The notes below the pieces were generated by a model. That model worked only from the letters and a program-made list of their open reading frames with translations, did no database searches and was not told where the DNA came from. This document shows positions 1 through 7,362 of a stretch of DNA of 16,916 bases, one piece after another. Both the position numbers and the translations under genes were made by a program. How positions within the stretch are numbered: position 1 is the first letter of the stretch; each line of letters begins with the position of its first letter. Source of the DNA: Lachnoclostridium sp. UBA1308 (GTDB lineage Bacteria; Bacillota; Clostridia; Lachnospirales; Lachnospiraceae); the NCBI GenBank assembly GCA_002307215.1, contig DBTU01000007.1, positions 30,679-47,594 on the forward strand, written 5' to 3'.

Positions 1-570
1 GATTTGGACTTAGCAACTACGACAACTCCGACTGTTAAGGTAACCTCGGGCACAGACACAACAGGACAAAATGTAACACTGACTTGGAATTCGGGAACGA
101 GCAAGTTTGAAGGAACAATTCTAGTTTCTGCAACCGCAGGAGCCGGAAGGGTTCGAGCCGCAGCCGGAGAAACAATTACAGTAACTTACCAGGATGCAGC
201 AAATGCGTCAGGTAGTGCGCAGGTCATAACAAAGACCACCTCAGTACCGGCACCAACACATACAGGTGTACTTGGTTATTTAGGTTCACAGATAGTCTTA
301 GAAGAAACGTTAAACATTACGCTACAAGATTTGGACTTAGCAACTTCGACAACTCCGATTGTTAAGGTAAAATCAACAATCACAGACACAACAGGACAAG
401 ATGTTACACTGAATTGGAATTCTACAACAAGCCAATTTGAAGGAACAATCGTCGTTTCTGCAACACCAGGAGCCGGAAAGATTCAAGCAACATGCCAGGA
501 TTCGATTAGTGTGACTTATCAAGATGCAGTCAATAACGCTGGTATAGCAGAAGAAATTAGTAGGAGTTTG
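1..570 (+). repeat. Two in-frame direct repeats, 327-bp period, inside the surface-protein gene
   Basis: The start GATTTGGACTTAGCAACT recurs at 1 and 328 with only scattered differences. The block continues through the segment coding TYQDA near 187-201 and again near 514-528. The 109-residue period keeps frame, so copy number can change by recombination without breaking the gene. The second copy ends around base 570, where the unique C-terminal domain begins. Confidence 0.8.
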
Positions 571-900
571 AGTTCTATTTTTTATCAAGTAGGATTCATT
601 CCTAGTGGGACGGATTTTGGTAGTGGATTAATCGTAATAACATTTAGAGATAATCCGTCTGGTTCTTCTGATGCAATTCGCATTAGCGGACTCGATCAGG
701 CGAATGTTACTATATATACCACAGGGTTTGCAGGTAATGTAGCTGGTGGAAGTAACATAGTTGCTGGAGCAGCTGGATTTGGGGTAGGAAATAACACTGG
801 AAGTAAACCATATATTACAATTGAATTGAGAAGACCTGGTTATACTACACAATCATATAATTTTACAGTAGTTGGTGTAGATGGTGGAAATTTAAAGTAG
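1..900 (+). CDS. Extracellular tandem-repeat protein, C-terminal part (5' end outside window)
   Basis: The frame is open from base 1 and ends at TAG 898-900, so only the last 299 residues are visible. Two copies of a repeat are seen, starting at bases 1 and 328, a period of 327 bp (109 residues). Each begins DLDLAT, contains TDTTGQ and W-N-S, then FEGTI, and ends ITVTYQDA or ISVTYQDA. It is Thr/Ser/Gly-rich with almost no Cys or Lys, as in beta-sandwich (Ig-like) stalk modules of secreted clostridial proteins. The last ~105 residues are different: Gly/Asn-rich, with no LPXTG motif and no membrane anchor. Secretion is inferred, because the signal peptide would lie upstream of the window. Substrate or partner is unknown. 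An adhesin, S-layer-like or polysaccharide-binding role is possible but unproven. A terminator follows 88 bp downstream. Confidence 0.75.
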   Translation, partial: DLDLATTTTPTVKVTSGTDTTGQNVTLTWNSGTSKFEGTILVSATAGAGRVRAAAGETITVTYQDAANASGSAQVITKTTSVPAPTHTGVLGYLGSQIVLEETLNITLQDLDLATSTTPIVKVKSTITDTTGQDVTLNWNSTTSQFEGTIVVSATPGAGKIQATCQDSISVTYQDAVNNAGIAEEISRSLSSIFYQVGFIPSGTDFGSGLIVITFRDNPSGSSDAIRISGLDQANVTIYTTGFAGNVAGGSNIVAGAAGFGVGNNTGSKPYITIELRRPGYTTQSYNFTVVGVDGGNLK

Positions 901-983
901 GTATAGATTATTGGAGCCAGGCCACTGTGGAATGAGAGTGTTTGATTATTACATGAGGTAGAAAAAATGTCACTACCAGCCAC

Positions 984-1036
984 AAGCAAAACCCCTGCTA
1001 CGTCATTGTAGCAGGGGTTTCACTAAAAAGGGGAGG
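984..1036 (+). terminator. Intrinsic terminator, copy A of a dispersed 53-bp repeat
   Basis: A perfect 13-bp stem has arms AAACCCCTGCTAC (989-1001) and GTAGCAGGGGTTT (1008-1020), with loop GTCATT. It lies 88 bp after the repeat-protein stop and probably ends that transcript. The U-tract is short (TTTCACT). The whole 53-bp unit recurs at 2767-2819 in the same orientation. Confidence 0.75.
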
Positions 1037-1451
1037 CTATGCATTTGAAATTTCATAGTGCTCCATCCTGTGTTATACAGTGTTCTGAGAGGGGATATAT
1101 GGGGATTTGAAATTCGTCATGTTTCATCTTGTGATATCTAAGTTGCGTATAAAATTGCGTATAGATAAGGAAAGAGCATTGTAGAAATAGCTGAAATTAA
1201 TATTATGTTCGATTGTATCAATAGGGATTATATGGTAAGATAAATGCAGGTTATAATAATAGTAGTAGGGAACAATTTGTTGTTTTTACAATTGAGTATT
1301 CTTGAAGAGAGGCATAATAAGTAGGATATTAAACTGCAGATGATGTCTATTAAGTCGTTATCAAGGTAATGCAATATAAATTTATTTACATATCATTCAG
1401 TCAAACAGGAATTTGTCGCGAAGATAATGAGCATTTGCTCTTGTAGGCGCA
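1037..1451. other. Non-coding AT-rich stretch with short direct repeats
   Basis: No convincing gene was found on either strand between the terminator at 1036 and the promoter at 1452. Two degenerate ~34-bp direct repeats start ATTTGAAATT at about 1042 and 1105 and continue with similar CATCCTGTG/CATCTTGTG blocks. TTGCGTATA occurs twice, at 1143 and 1155, one helical turn apart. A small hairpin GAGCA-TT-TGCTC lies at 1428-1439. These may be regulatory or decayed sequence; nothing more can be supported. Confidence 0.4.
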
Positions 1452-1480
1452 TTGAAACAGAACCACAGAAAATTTATATT
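1452..1480 (+). promoter_or_regulatory. Putative sigma-A promoter for the DUF6273 gene
   Basis: TTGAAA (1452-1457), a 17-bp spacer, then TATATT (1475-1480). The implied start site lies only a few bases ahead of the GAGGAG ribosome-binding site (1485-1490), giving a very short leader. This is unusual enough that the call is tentative. Confidence 0.4.
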
Positions 1481-1497
1481 ATACGAGGAGAAAGAGA

Positions 1498-2124
1498 ATG
1501 AGAGAGTTTAATATCGGTTCAATCGTGCCACTTGGCGGTTATCATTGGCGCATTCTTGATATACAAGGCAATGCGGCCTTGATTATAACTGAATACATGA
1601 TCGAACAACGCCCCTATAATAATTGCGCTGGTGATGTGACATGGGCAGACTGCTCGCTAAGAAAATATCTTAACGGTGAGTTTTATAACAAATTCACCAC
1701 GGCCGAACAGTCAAGAATCATTCCGGTATTGAACAAAAACCACGACAATCAGTGGTACGGTTCAAGAGGCGGAGAAGATACTCGGGATTACATATTTCTT
1801 CTAAGCATTGAAGAAGTAGTGTGCAAATATTTCGGTGACAGCAGTAAAAACCTTGAAAACCGCAGTGCCAAACAACGATACTGGTTTCAAAGGAAAGACA
1901 AAAACAATAACAAGCGAAGATCGACATTCGATGGGTATGTATGGTGGTGGTGGCTTCGGTCGTCTGGGCGTGACAATAGAAGAGCCGTATATATCCACGG
2001 CGACGGCAATATAGGCATTCAGGGAAACGGCACCTTCCGCTACAGCAGCAACACGATTCATCCTTCAACAGGCGATAACAGTGGCGGAGTTCGTCCCGCT
2101 CTGTGGCTGAGCTTGGAATTATAA
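1498..2124 (+). CDS. DUF6273 domain protein with C-type-lectin-like C-terminus
   Basis: 208 residues. ATG at 1498 follows GAGGAG (1485-1490) at 7 bases. The N-terminus (FNIGSIVPLGGYHWRILD) and the central W-x-x-S-x-L-R-K-Y-L-N segment are typical of DUF6273 proteins of Clostridia. The C-terminal block runs from WWWWLRS (about residue 150) to GVRPALWL near the end and is the family hallmark. There is no signal peptide or membrane segment, so it appears cytosolic or phage/element-derived. The region between WWLRS and GVRPALWL is rich in Gly, Asn, Ser and aromatic residues, like the ligand face of formylglycine-generating-enzyme/C-type-lectin folds used by some diversity-generating retroelement targets; no reverse transcriptase is in view. 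The DNA is less AT-rich than its surroundings. Family assignment is fairly sure; function is unknown. Confidence 0.7.
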   Translation: MREFNIGSIVPLGGYHWRILDIQGNAALIITEYMIEQRPYNNCAGDVTWADCSLRKYLNGEFYNKFTTAEQSRIIPVLNKNHDNQWYGSRGGEDTRDYIFLLSIEEVVCKYFGDSSKNLENRSAKQRYWFQRKDKNNNKRRSTFDGYVWWWWLRSSGRDNRRAVYIHGDGNIGIQGNGTFRYSSNTIHPSTGDNSGGVRPALWLSLEL

Positions 2125-2200
2125 ATCTTAGGGGCACTTTTCAAGTGGTTCGATTATCATTACAACATAAATGATATCAATGTAAAGGAGAAAATTAAAA

Positions 2201-2677
2201 ATGAGCAAGTACGAAAACGCAATGAAACTGATGGAGGAGCGGTGCGGAAATGGCAAGGAAGAAGTGATCGCCCTTGCGACAATATCACTATCTCCGAGCG
2301 CTGCCGGAAATCCCCGCCCCGCTGTCCGTATGGTCTGCGCCTATTATGAAGGCGGCATATTTTATGTTTCTACGGATGCAAAGAAAAATAAAATGCTGCA
2401 GATTGAGAAGAACGCCGAGGTTTCCGTAGGTGGATTAGGCTGGTATGCGTTCCAAGGCACGGCCGAAAATCTCGGTTGGGTCAAAGACGAGAAGAATGCG
2501 GAAATCAGAGCGAAATTCAAAAGCATCTTCGATTGGTTCGATGAAGTTGGCGACGAAAACAATCCGACCTCAATAGTTCTGCGTATCACCCTTACAGATG
2601 GTACTATTACTGACAATGAAAGAAAATACGGTGAGCGGCAGTATGAAGTTGATTTTATCAATCATACGGCAAAATAA
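2201..2677 (+). CDS. Pyridoxamine 5'-phosphate oxidase-like flavin-binding protein
   Basis: 158 residues. ATG at 2201 follows AAAGGAG (about 2183-2189). The N-terminal half has the split-barrel pattern of the PNPOx-like superfamily: a helix, then ALATISL, PRPAVRMV and IFYVSTDAKKNKMLQIEKN, then VSVGGLGWYAFQGTAE. The family binds FMN or related cofactors, but many small members are of unknown substrate and are not true PdxH enzymes. No signal peptide. It lies 76 bp after the DUF6273 gene and shares its raised GC, and both sit between the two terminator repeats, so co-transfer as a cassette is plausible. A terminator follows about 90 bp after the stop. Biochemical activity is not assignable from sequence. 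Confidence 0.75.
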   Translation: MSKYENAMKLMEERCGNGKEEVIALATISLSPSAAGNPRPAVRMVCAYYEGGIFYVSTDAKKNKMLQIEKNAEVSVGGLGWYAFQGTAENLGWVKDEKNAEIRAKFKSIFDWFDEVGDENNPTSIVLRITLTDGTITDNERKYGERQYEVDFINHTAK

Positions 2678-2766
2678 ATAAATCCGTATAGTATTAGTGT
2701 TCACTCCTGTAGTCAAAGTAAAACAAAGCTATAGGAAATTCATTTAGCAACAACCCACGTATACAT

Positions 2767-2819
2767 AAGCAAAACCCCCGCTACGTCATTGTAGTGGGGG
2801 TTTTGCTAAAAAGGGGAGG
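2767..2819 (+). terminator. Intrinsic terminator, copy B of the dispersed 53-bp repeat
   Basis: A 17-bp stem runs from AGCAAAACCCCCGCTAC (2768-2784) to GTAGTGGGGGTTTTGCT (2791-2807), with one G-U pair and loop GTCATT identical to copy A. Compared with copy A, a T-A pair has become C-G by changes in both arms, which supports selection for the RNA hairpin. It ends the PNPOx-like transcript. Confidence 0.8.
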
Positions 2820-2870
2820 ATAAGTATTTAACTTCTCTTTGGTAATCATAATTGGAGGGGGAGTCCAATT

Positions 2871-2942
2871 ATGAAAGAGCATACGCATTTACATCCTTTA
2901 AACGGAACGCCTTTGTTCCACATTAGGATATTACTATTATGA
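2871..2942 (+). CDS. Possible 23-residue peptide (small ORF)
   Basis: ATG at 2871 follows the purine run GGAGGGGGAG (2854-2863) at 7 bases, an unusually strong ribosome-binding site. The peptide begins MKEHTHLHPLNG and ends RILLL at TGA 2940-2942. The ribosome-binding site sits in the loop of an inverted repeat AATTGGA/TCCAATT (2850-2870), so translation could be controlled by folding. A second hairpin GGAAC/GTTCC (2904-2919) lies inside the ORF. No homolog is recognised. It may be a leader peptide or chance. Confidence 0.25.
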   Translation: MKEHTHLHPLNGTPLFHIRILLL

Positions 2943-3101
2943 TACATGTTTTCAATATTTATACATGTAATAAAAAATATTCATCGTAGAAATTTACAAT
3001 AATACATGATATACTTTTCGTGATGAGCAAAGGTTATAGCTATGACCACGCAATGCGAGCTTTGCTTATCAAGTAAGAAATGTACGAGGAAGGATGAAAT
3101 C

Positions 3102-3608
3102 ATGAGTTTATTACAAGAATGGAGAGACCGTGCTTATGGCATGGACACGAGTACGCGGGCCGGCCAGTTATTCTGGACGAGTTATTTTAATATCGAGAAA
3201 GAAGTCTATAAGAAGGTTCTTGCCGATGCTAATAAAGTATGGGAGGGCACAGTAACTTCTCTTGCTAAGGAATTTGATATAGAGTTTGATCTTTTCATTG
3301 GTTTCCTTGACGGTATTAATGAAAGTCTACTTACTCCGAATCCGATTGAAGAGATGGATAAGGACACTAAGATTAAGATAAGTATCGATAAAGAAAAATT
3401 ATATTATAATATGGTAGATGCAAAGGCTGATTGGCTTTATGATATGGAAGAGTGGGATTCCCTACTTTCCGTAGATCGAAGAAAAGAAATATACCGTGAT
3501 CAGAAAACATCAGGTACGGTTGTGAAGGATAAGAAGATTGGAAGAAATGATCCCTGTCCCTGTGGAAGTGGAAAGAAATATAAGAAATGTTGTGGTACAA
3601 ACGAATAA
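3102..3608 (+). CDS. SEC-C motif metal-binding protein
   Basis: 168 residues. I chose ATG 3102 because GAGGAAGGA (3086-3094) is 7 bases upstream; an in-frame ATG at 3042 has no comparable site. The body is mostly helical (MSLLQEWRDRAYG, then FWTSYFNIEKEVYKKVL), a common layout for this family in Lachnospiraceae. The C-terminus carries the SEC-C zinc-binding motif, NDPCPCGSGKKYKKCCG, with the C-x-C-x8-C-C ligands. SEC-C is also found at the end of SecA and on many stand-alone proteins, so the motif shows zinc binding but not a role. No membrane segment; cytosolic. It is monocistronic and followed by a hairpin terminator. Confidence 0.8.
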   Translation: MSLLQEWRDRAYGMDTSTRAGQLFWTSYFNIEKEVYKKVLADANKVWEGTVTSLAKEFDIEFDLFIGFLDGINESLLTPNPIEEMDKDTKIKISIDKEKLYYNMVDAKADWLYDMEEWDSLLSVDRRKEIYRDQKTSGTVVKDKKIGRNDPCPCGSGKKYKKCCGTNE

Positions 3609-3635
3609 TCTGAATATAATATTGCAAAATAATGT

Positions 3636-3673
3636 GGCTTTCGCAAATCATATGCGGAAGCCTCTTATAATAT
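3636..3673. terminator. Terminator between the convergent SEC-C and XRE genes
   Basis: A 10-bp stem pairs GGCTTTCGCA (3636-3645) with TGCGGAAGCC (3653-3662), with one U-G pair and a 7-base loop, followed by TCTTATAATAT. The symmetrical stem and position suggest it serves both strands. Confidence 0.6.
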
Positions 3674-3699
3674 ATGGCGAATTACGGATCAATTTACTT

Positions 3700-4041
3700 T
3701 TACAATGAATTTGCCTGTTTGTATAACAGATATTTGATATACTTTTTTATCTCATTTACATTCTCGGGAGTTAACTGCTGATATAAATCGAAAAATTCAA
3801 CAATGTCTTTGTCCAAGACTTCCCCACCAACGGGAAGATAGGAATCGGTGACTCCAAGTAAATAATCACAGGTTACATCGAAGTGCTTTGATAGGGCGAT
3901 AAGCTTATCGAAAGATGGTTCATTCCGCTCGGATTCATAATTAGAAATAGCGGTTGGTTTAAGACCCAAAATAGCAGCCAGTTCACCCTGCGTCAGCTTA
4001 TTCTTTTGCCTTAACTGTTTGAGTCGTACATTAAAATTCAT
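3700..4041 (-). CDS. XRE-family (Cro/CI-type) transcriptional regulator
   Basis: 113 residues. I chose the ATG at 4041 (MNFNVRLKQLRQ) because AAAGGA lies 7 bases upstream; the longer frame from 4074 lacks a site. An HTH_3 domain fills about residues 5-62: LRQKNKLTQGELAAILGLKPTAISNYE is the helix-turn-helix, followed by P-S-F-D-K-L-I-A-L-S-K-H-F-D-V-T-C-D-Y-L-L-G, the usual end of the fold. The ~45-residue tail is helical and acidic and may dimerise. It is a DNA-binding repressor or activator, cytosolic. It is divergent from the histidine kinase gene, and a palindrome overlaps its own -35 box, so autoregulation is likely and control of the neighbour is possible. Confidence 0.85.
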   Translation of the reverse strand: MNFNVRLKQLRQKNKLTQGELAAILGLKPTAISNYESERNEPSFDKLIALSKHFDVTCDYLLGVTDSYLPVGGEVLDKDIVEFFDLYQQLTPENVNEIKKYIKYLLYKQANSL

Positions 4042-4130
4042 ATGCGATCCTTTCTCTATTCTGCTTTCCATCAAATGTGAGCATTTTATGCCTCATATTG
4101 GTTCGCATTTTGTGGAATTTAGGCAAAATC

Positions 4131-4159
4131 ATTATATAACCACGATTTTGACAAGTCAA
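4131..4159 (-). promoter_or_regulatory. Sigma-A promoter of the XRE gene, with palindrome over the -35 box
   Basis: Read on the minus strand: TTGACT (4159-4154), a 17-bp spacer, then TATAAT (4136-4131). The -35 lies inside the 12-bp perfect palindrome TTGACAAGTCAA (4148-4159), a natural operator candidate. It gives a leader of about 80 bases to the ATG at 4041. Confidence 0.7.
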
Positions 4160-4209
4160 TATAAAACGCGAGGACTATTCTGACAACTTTTGCTACTAAA
4201 AATTAATAT

Positions 4210-4238
4210 TTGACAAAATTTGAAAAGAAAAATATTAT
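4210..4238 (+). promoter_or_regulatory. Sigma-A promoter of the histidine kinase gene
   Basis: TTGACA (4210-4215), a 17-bp spacer, then TATTAT (4233-4238), a near-consensus match about 75 bases ahead of the start codon. It is back-to-back with the XRE promoter. Confidence 0.65.
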
Positions 4239-4314
4239 ATAGATTATTAACAGTACTGGAATATTGTAGAAATCAAGGGGTTGACACGACGAAAAATAGG
4301 AGATGTAGAATAGA

Positions 4315-5823
4315 GTGATAACGATGAGGTGGTTTAGAACTCTGAATAATCTATCGAAATATCATTTATTACTTAAAGATTCGCAAGAAATCATTTTATT
4401 TTTTGATAGATCCGGTAGGATTACAGATCACAGTACACAAGCACAAGAAGAGTTGGGCTATGATGAGAATATATCTAGGCTTCAGATTGGTAGTGTTTTT
4501 AAAGATGTTTTTATGTTTGAAGAGGACCATATTAAAACAAATGAGATATTTCTGGGAAAAATCAGTGAAACTGTAGCATATCGTAGTAATCAGACTTGTT
4601 TTCCGGTTAAGCTGAAAGTTATGGAATATTGCAATCATAATAGGTATACAGGAGTATGTACCGCGGTCAACATAGAAGACAGTAAGTATGCATCAAGAGA
4701 AATCAGTGAATTGAAAAGGGAATTGAGCAATAGCAGTCAGGTCAGTAGCGAGCTGGTAACAAAAGTAGCCCACGAGCTTAGAACTCCCATTAATGGAATA
4801 ATGGGATTTATCAGCAATCTGATGGAAATGGATTTGCAACCAATCCAACGGGAAGCGGTTAACATCATACAAAAGTGTGCGAATAACCTGAGTAGTCTGA
4901 TTAATGTGCTTATGGATTATACAATGATTTCAAGTCAGAGACTTACTCTTGAAGAAAATGAGTTCGATTTTCTGGAGTTTATTCATCGTATTGTATATAA
5001 TCACATGGGAAGCATCAATGAAAAGGGTCTTAAGTATCTGCATAGTATTGCAGATGATATACCGGACAGGCTGATTGGAGATGAGGTTAGGTTGACGCAG
5101 ATACTGAACAACCTATTTTCAAATGCCATCAAATTTACTCCCTCAGGGCAAATAAGTCTTAAAATTATAAAACTGGTTCAGACGAACAGTGATGTCGAAT
5201 TGCTTTTTATGGTTAACGATACCGGAATAGGAATTGAACGAGATAAAATAGGGATGATTTTTCAAAGCTTTTCCCAAATTGACAGTTCTATCAGTAGGAA
5301 ATATGGTGGAACAGGACTGGGGCTCTCTATATGCAGGAAATATATTGAAGATATGAAGGGAACTATTACCGTTGACAGTGAGAGAGATAAGGGCAGTACA
5401 TTTTCCTTTACAGTACGTCTTGCATTACCTCAGGAGCAAGGTATCTTTGTTTCTAAATCTGAGGAAGATGAATATATCCGGAAGGTTACGAATGTTGAGG
5501 TTAATTCGGATAGTGGCGTAACATTATTTGATTGTATTAGTAAAGAATTGATGAGTTTCAAGGTGGATTTGAAGAAACCTGCAGACAATACAAGACTGAA
5601 AGATAGTATCGATACCGATGATTTATTAACAAGTATTGCAATCTGTATTGAAATGGAAAAATGGGAAAAAGCGGAACGATTGGCTTGTAAACTGAAAGAT
5701 TTAATACCGAAATATCAGTATCTGAGTTCAAAGGAAATTTTACGTTTGTTATTTGCCATCAGAAGAGAAAATCATGCCAATTCCTTTTCGATTCTTAACG
5801 AGATAAAATCAAAAATATGTTAG
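4315..5823 (+). CDS. Cytosolic PAS-type sensor histidine kinase with HPt-like tail
   Basis: 502 residues. GTG at 4315 follows AGGAG (4298-4302) at 12 bases; the next ATG (4324) is further from it. No membrane segment, so it senses an internal signal. Residues ~20-120 form a PAS-like domain, followed by a coiled coil (~122-148). The H-box is VAHELRTPINGIMGF with phospho-acceptor His153. The ATPase domain shows an N-box (LTQILNNLFSNAIKFT, Asn270), G1 (DTGIGI), an F-box (FQSFSQIDSS) and G2 (GGTGLGLSI). After ~residue 372 comes a 130-residue tail lacking a receiver. Residues ~442-500 resemble an HPt helical bundle, but Cys458 stands where HPt has His (LACKLK). No response regulator is adjacent, so this is an orphan kinase. 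The catalytic core is certain; the tail assignment is inference. Confidence 0.9.
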   Translation: MITMRWFRTLNNLSKYHLLLKDSQEIILFFDRSGRITDHSTQAQEELGYDENISRLQIGSVFKDVFMFEEDHIKTNEIFLGKISETVAYRSNQTCFPVKLKVMEYCNHNRYTGVCTAVNIEDSKYASREISELKRELSNSSQVSSELVTKVAHELRTPINGIMGFISNLMEMDLQPIQREAVNIIQKCANNLSSLINVLMDYTMISSQRLTLEENEFDFLEFIHRIVYNHMGSINEKGLKYLHSIADDIPDRLIGDEVRLTQILNNLFSNAIKFTPSGQISLKIIKLVQTNSDVELLFMVNDTGIGIERDKIGMIFQSFSQIDSSISRKYGGTGLGLSICRKYIEDMKGTITVDSERDKGSTFSFTVRLALPQEQGIFVSKSEEDEYIRKVTNVEVNSDSGVTLFDCISKELMSFKVDLKKPADNTRLKDSIDTDDLLTSIAICIEMEKWEKAERLACKLKDLIPKYQYLSSKEILRLLFAIRRENHANSFSILNEIKSKIC

Positions 5824-5828
5824 GGAAA

Positions 5829-5933
5829 ATGCTCAATCACGATGAATTATCCGAAGACAGAATAAATTGTGTTTATGAAGCTATAATAATAATTAATAGA
5901 TTGGGAAGGATCGGGATAGGCTGCAATGAGTAA
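5829..5933 (+). CDS. Possible 34-residue ORF linking the kinase and hydrolase genes
   Basis: ATG at 5829 lies 5 bases after the kinase stop, and TAA at 5931-5933 overlaps the ATG of the next gene (5926). The peptide starts MLNHDELSEDRIN and ends GIGCNE. The ribosome-binding site (AGGGA) is too close to be good. It could couple translation of the two genes, or be chance. No homolog is recognised. Confidence 0.2.
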   Translation: MLNHDELSEDRINCVYEAIIIINRLGRIGIGCNE

Positions 5934-7272
5934 CAGGCAAGATATGTACATTGATTACAAGCATTCCAATAGGAAACGTAAACGCAAACGCAATAACAAT
6001 TATAAGTTTTGGATTATTTTTTGTTGCATTCTTTTGGCAGCCGGCTTGGGATATACAGGATACGCTTTGGTAGGACCGGAGTTATTCCATAGTAAAGGGG
6101 ATAATCAGGTAAAAGCAGGAACGGACAACCAGGAGATTACGCCCATACTGCCAACGGTAGGAATAACACCGACTGCAATGCCCACAGTCATGCCGACAAT
6201 CAATCCGACGGTCATGCCGACACAGGAGGTAACTGTCACCCTGGAGCCGGATACGATAGAAACGACAGCTTTGAATCCTGAGACAGTAAAGGGTATCTAT
6301 GTCCCTGCAAGATCAGCTGCCTCCGATAAAATCGATGAGTTGATCAGTATAGCAGAAGATACAGAGATTAATGCCATGGTTATTGACATAAAGGATGATC
6401 AAGGCAGAATATCCTATGCGATGGATTGTGCTCTGGCGAAGGAGATTGGTGCAGATACGGATACTATCTCGGATATGCCAAGCTTGATTCAGAAGCTCAA
6501 GAGTAAGAACATATATCTGATAGCCCGTATTGTAGCATTTAAGGATCCGTTTCTTGCTGAGAAACGTCCGGACTTTGCTATAAAAAATAAGGACGGAACA
6601 ACTTATGTTGACGGCAATGGAGAGGCTTGGGTTAATCCTTATATGAATGAGGTATGGGATTATCTTGTGGATGTTGCATCCCAGGCTGCAGCCATAGGCT
6701 TTGATGAAATTCAGTTCGATTATATACGCTTTTCTACCAGTAAAGCGATTGCTCAGGCTGACTTTGGTGAGGGGTCTGCCGGAGTAAGTAAAGAGGAAAT
6801 CATAACTGATTTTACCAAATATGCATATGAAAAACTAAAGCCGTTAGGCGTTTATGTCTCTGCGGATGTATATGGTACAATCATTGCAAGTGCGGTTGAT
6901 GCAGGCTCAGTAGGGCAAAATTATATGGAAATGTCAAAATATCTCGACTATATCTGCCCGATGATTTATCCCTCACATTTTGGCGAGGGGAATTTCGGAA
7001 TAAAATATCCGGATACGGAACCATATGAAATTATCAGTAAGGTGCTTTCATTATCCGTAGAAAAACTGAAAGGGATTCAAGGTGATGAGCAGCATGCGAT
7101 TGTACGGCCTTGGCTACAGGACTTTACGGCGACCTGGATTGATCACCATATAAAATATGGCGGTGATGAAATCCGTGAACAGATAGAAGGAGTTTACAGT
7201 GCAGGGTATCAGGAGTGGATACTGTGGAATGCATCCAGTAACTATTCTGAGGATGGGCTAGTGGAAGAATAA
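5926..7272 (+). CDS. Membrane-anchored DUF4015 putative glycoside hydrolase
   Basis: 448 residues. A short basic N-terminus (KRKRKRNNN) is followed by one membrane segment at about residues 28-49, then a Thr/Pro-rich spacer (PTVGITPTAMPTVMPT) reaching about residue 115, so the enzyme is held outside the cell with a flexible stalk. From VKGIYVPARSAA (about 119) to the end it matches the DUF4015 putative glycosyl-hydrolase family, a TIM-barrel like GH13/GHL enzymes. Acidic motifs at barrel-strand ends are NAMVIDIKDDQG, FDEIQFDYIRFS and SADVYG, which are candidates for the active site. The substrate is unknown; a cell-wall or surface polysaccharide is reasonable, given the rhamnose operon nearby. 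The upstream site is weak (AGG five bases ahead), suggesting coupling to upstream translation. Confidence 0.8.
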   Translation: MSNRQDMYIDYKHSNRKRKRKRNNNYKFWIIFCCILLAAGLGYTGYALVGPELFHSKGDNQVKAGTDNQEITPILPTVGITPTAMPTVMPTINPTVMPTQEVTVTLEPDTIETTALNPETVKGIYVPARSAASDKIDELISIAEDTEINAMVIDIKDDQGRISYAMDCALAKEIGADTDTISDMPSLIQKLKSKNIYLIARIVAFKDPFLAEKRPDFAIKNKDGTTYVDGNGEAWVNPYMNEVWDYLVDVASQAAAIGFDEIQFDYIRFSTSKAIAQADFGEGSAGVSKEEIITDFTKYAYEKLKPLGVYVSADVYGTIIASAVDAGSVGQNYMEMSKYLDYICPMIYPSHFGEGNFGIKYPDTEPYEIISKVLSLSVEKLKGIQGDEQHAIVRPWLQDFTATWIDHHIKYGGDEIREQIEGVYSAGYQEWILWNASSNYSEDGLVEE

Positions 7273-7362
7273 AGATTTTATAAGGATATTATTGGTACTT
7301 GGTACTCATAAATTAGGACACTTCATAATATATATCTAGTATAAATATCTGGAGGTGTCTAA

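Noticed and set aside
3042..3101. 20-residue Cys-rich N-terminal extension of the SEC-C protein
   Set aside because: The ATG at 3042 lacks a ribosome site, while the ATG at 3102 has one at proper spacing and the usual family start.
4271..4311. TTGACA at 4281 with TAGAAT near 4306 as a kinase promoter
   Set aside because: The spacer is 19 bases and the start site would fall at or after the start codon; the promoter at 4210-4238 fits better.
6170..6240. Repeated CCGAC/CCCAC-ATGCC units as a possible CRISPR or DNA repeat
   Set aside because: They code the Pro/Thr stalk of the DUF4015 protein and have no repeat-spacer layout.
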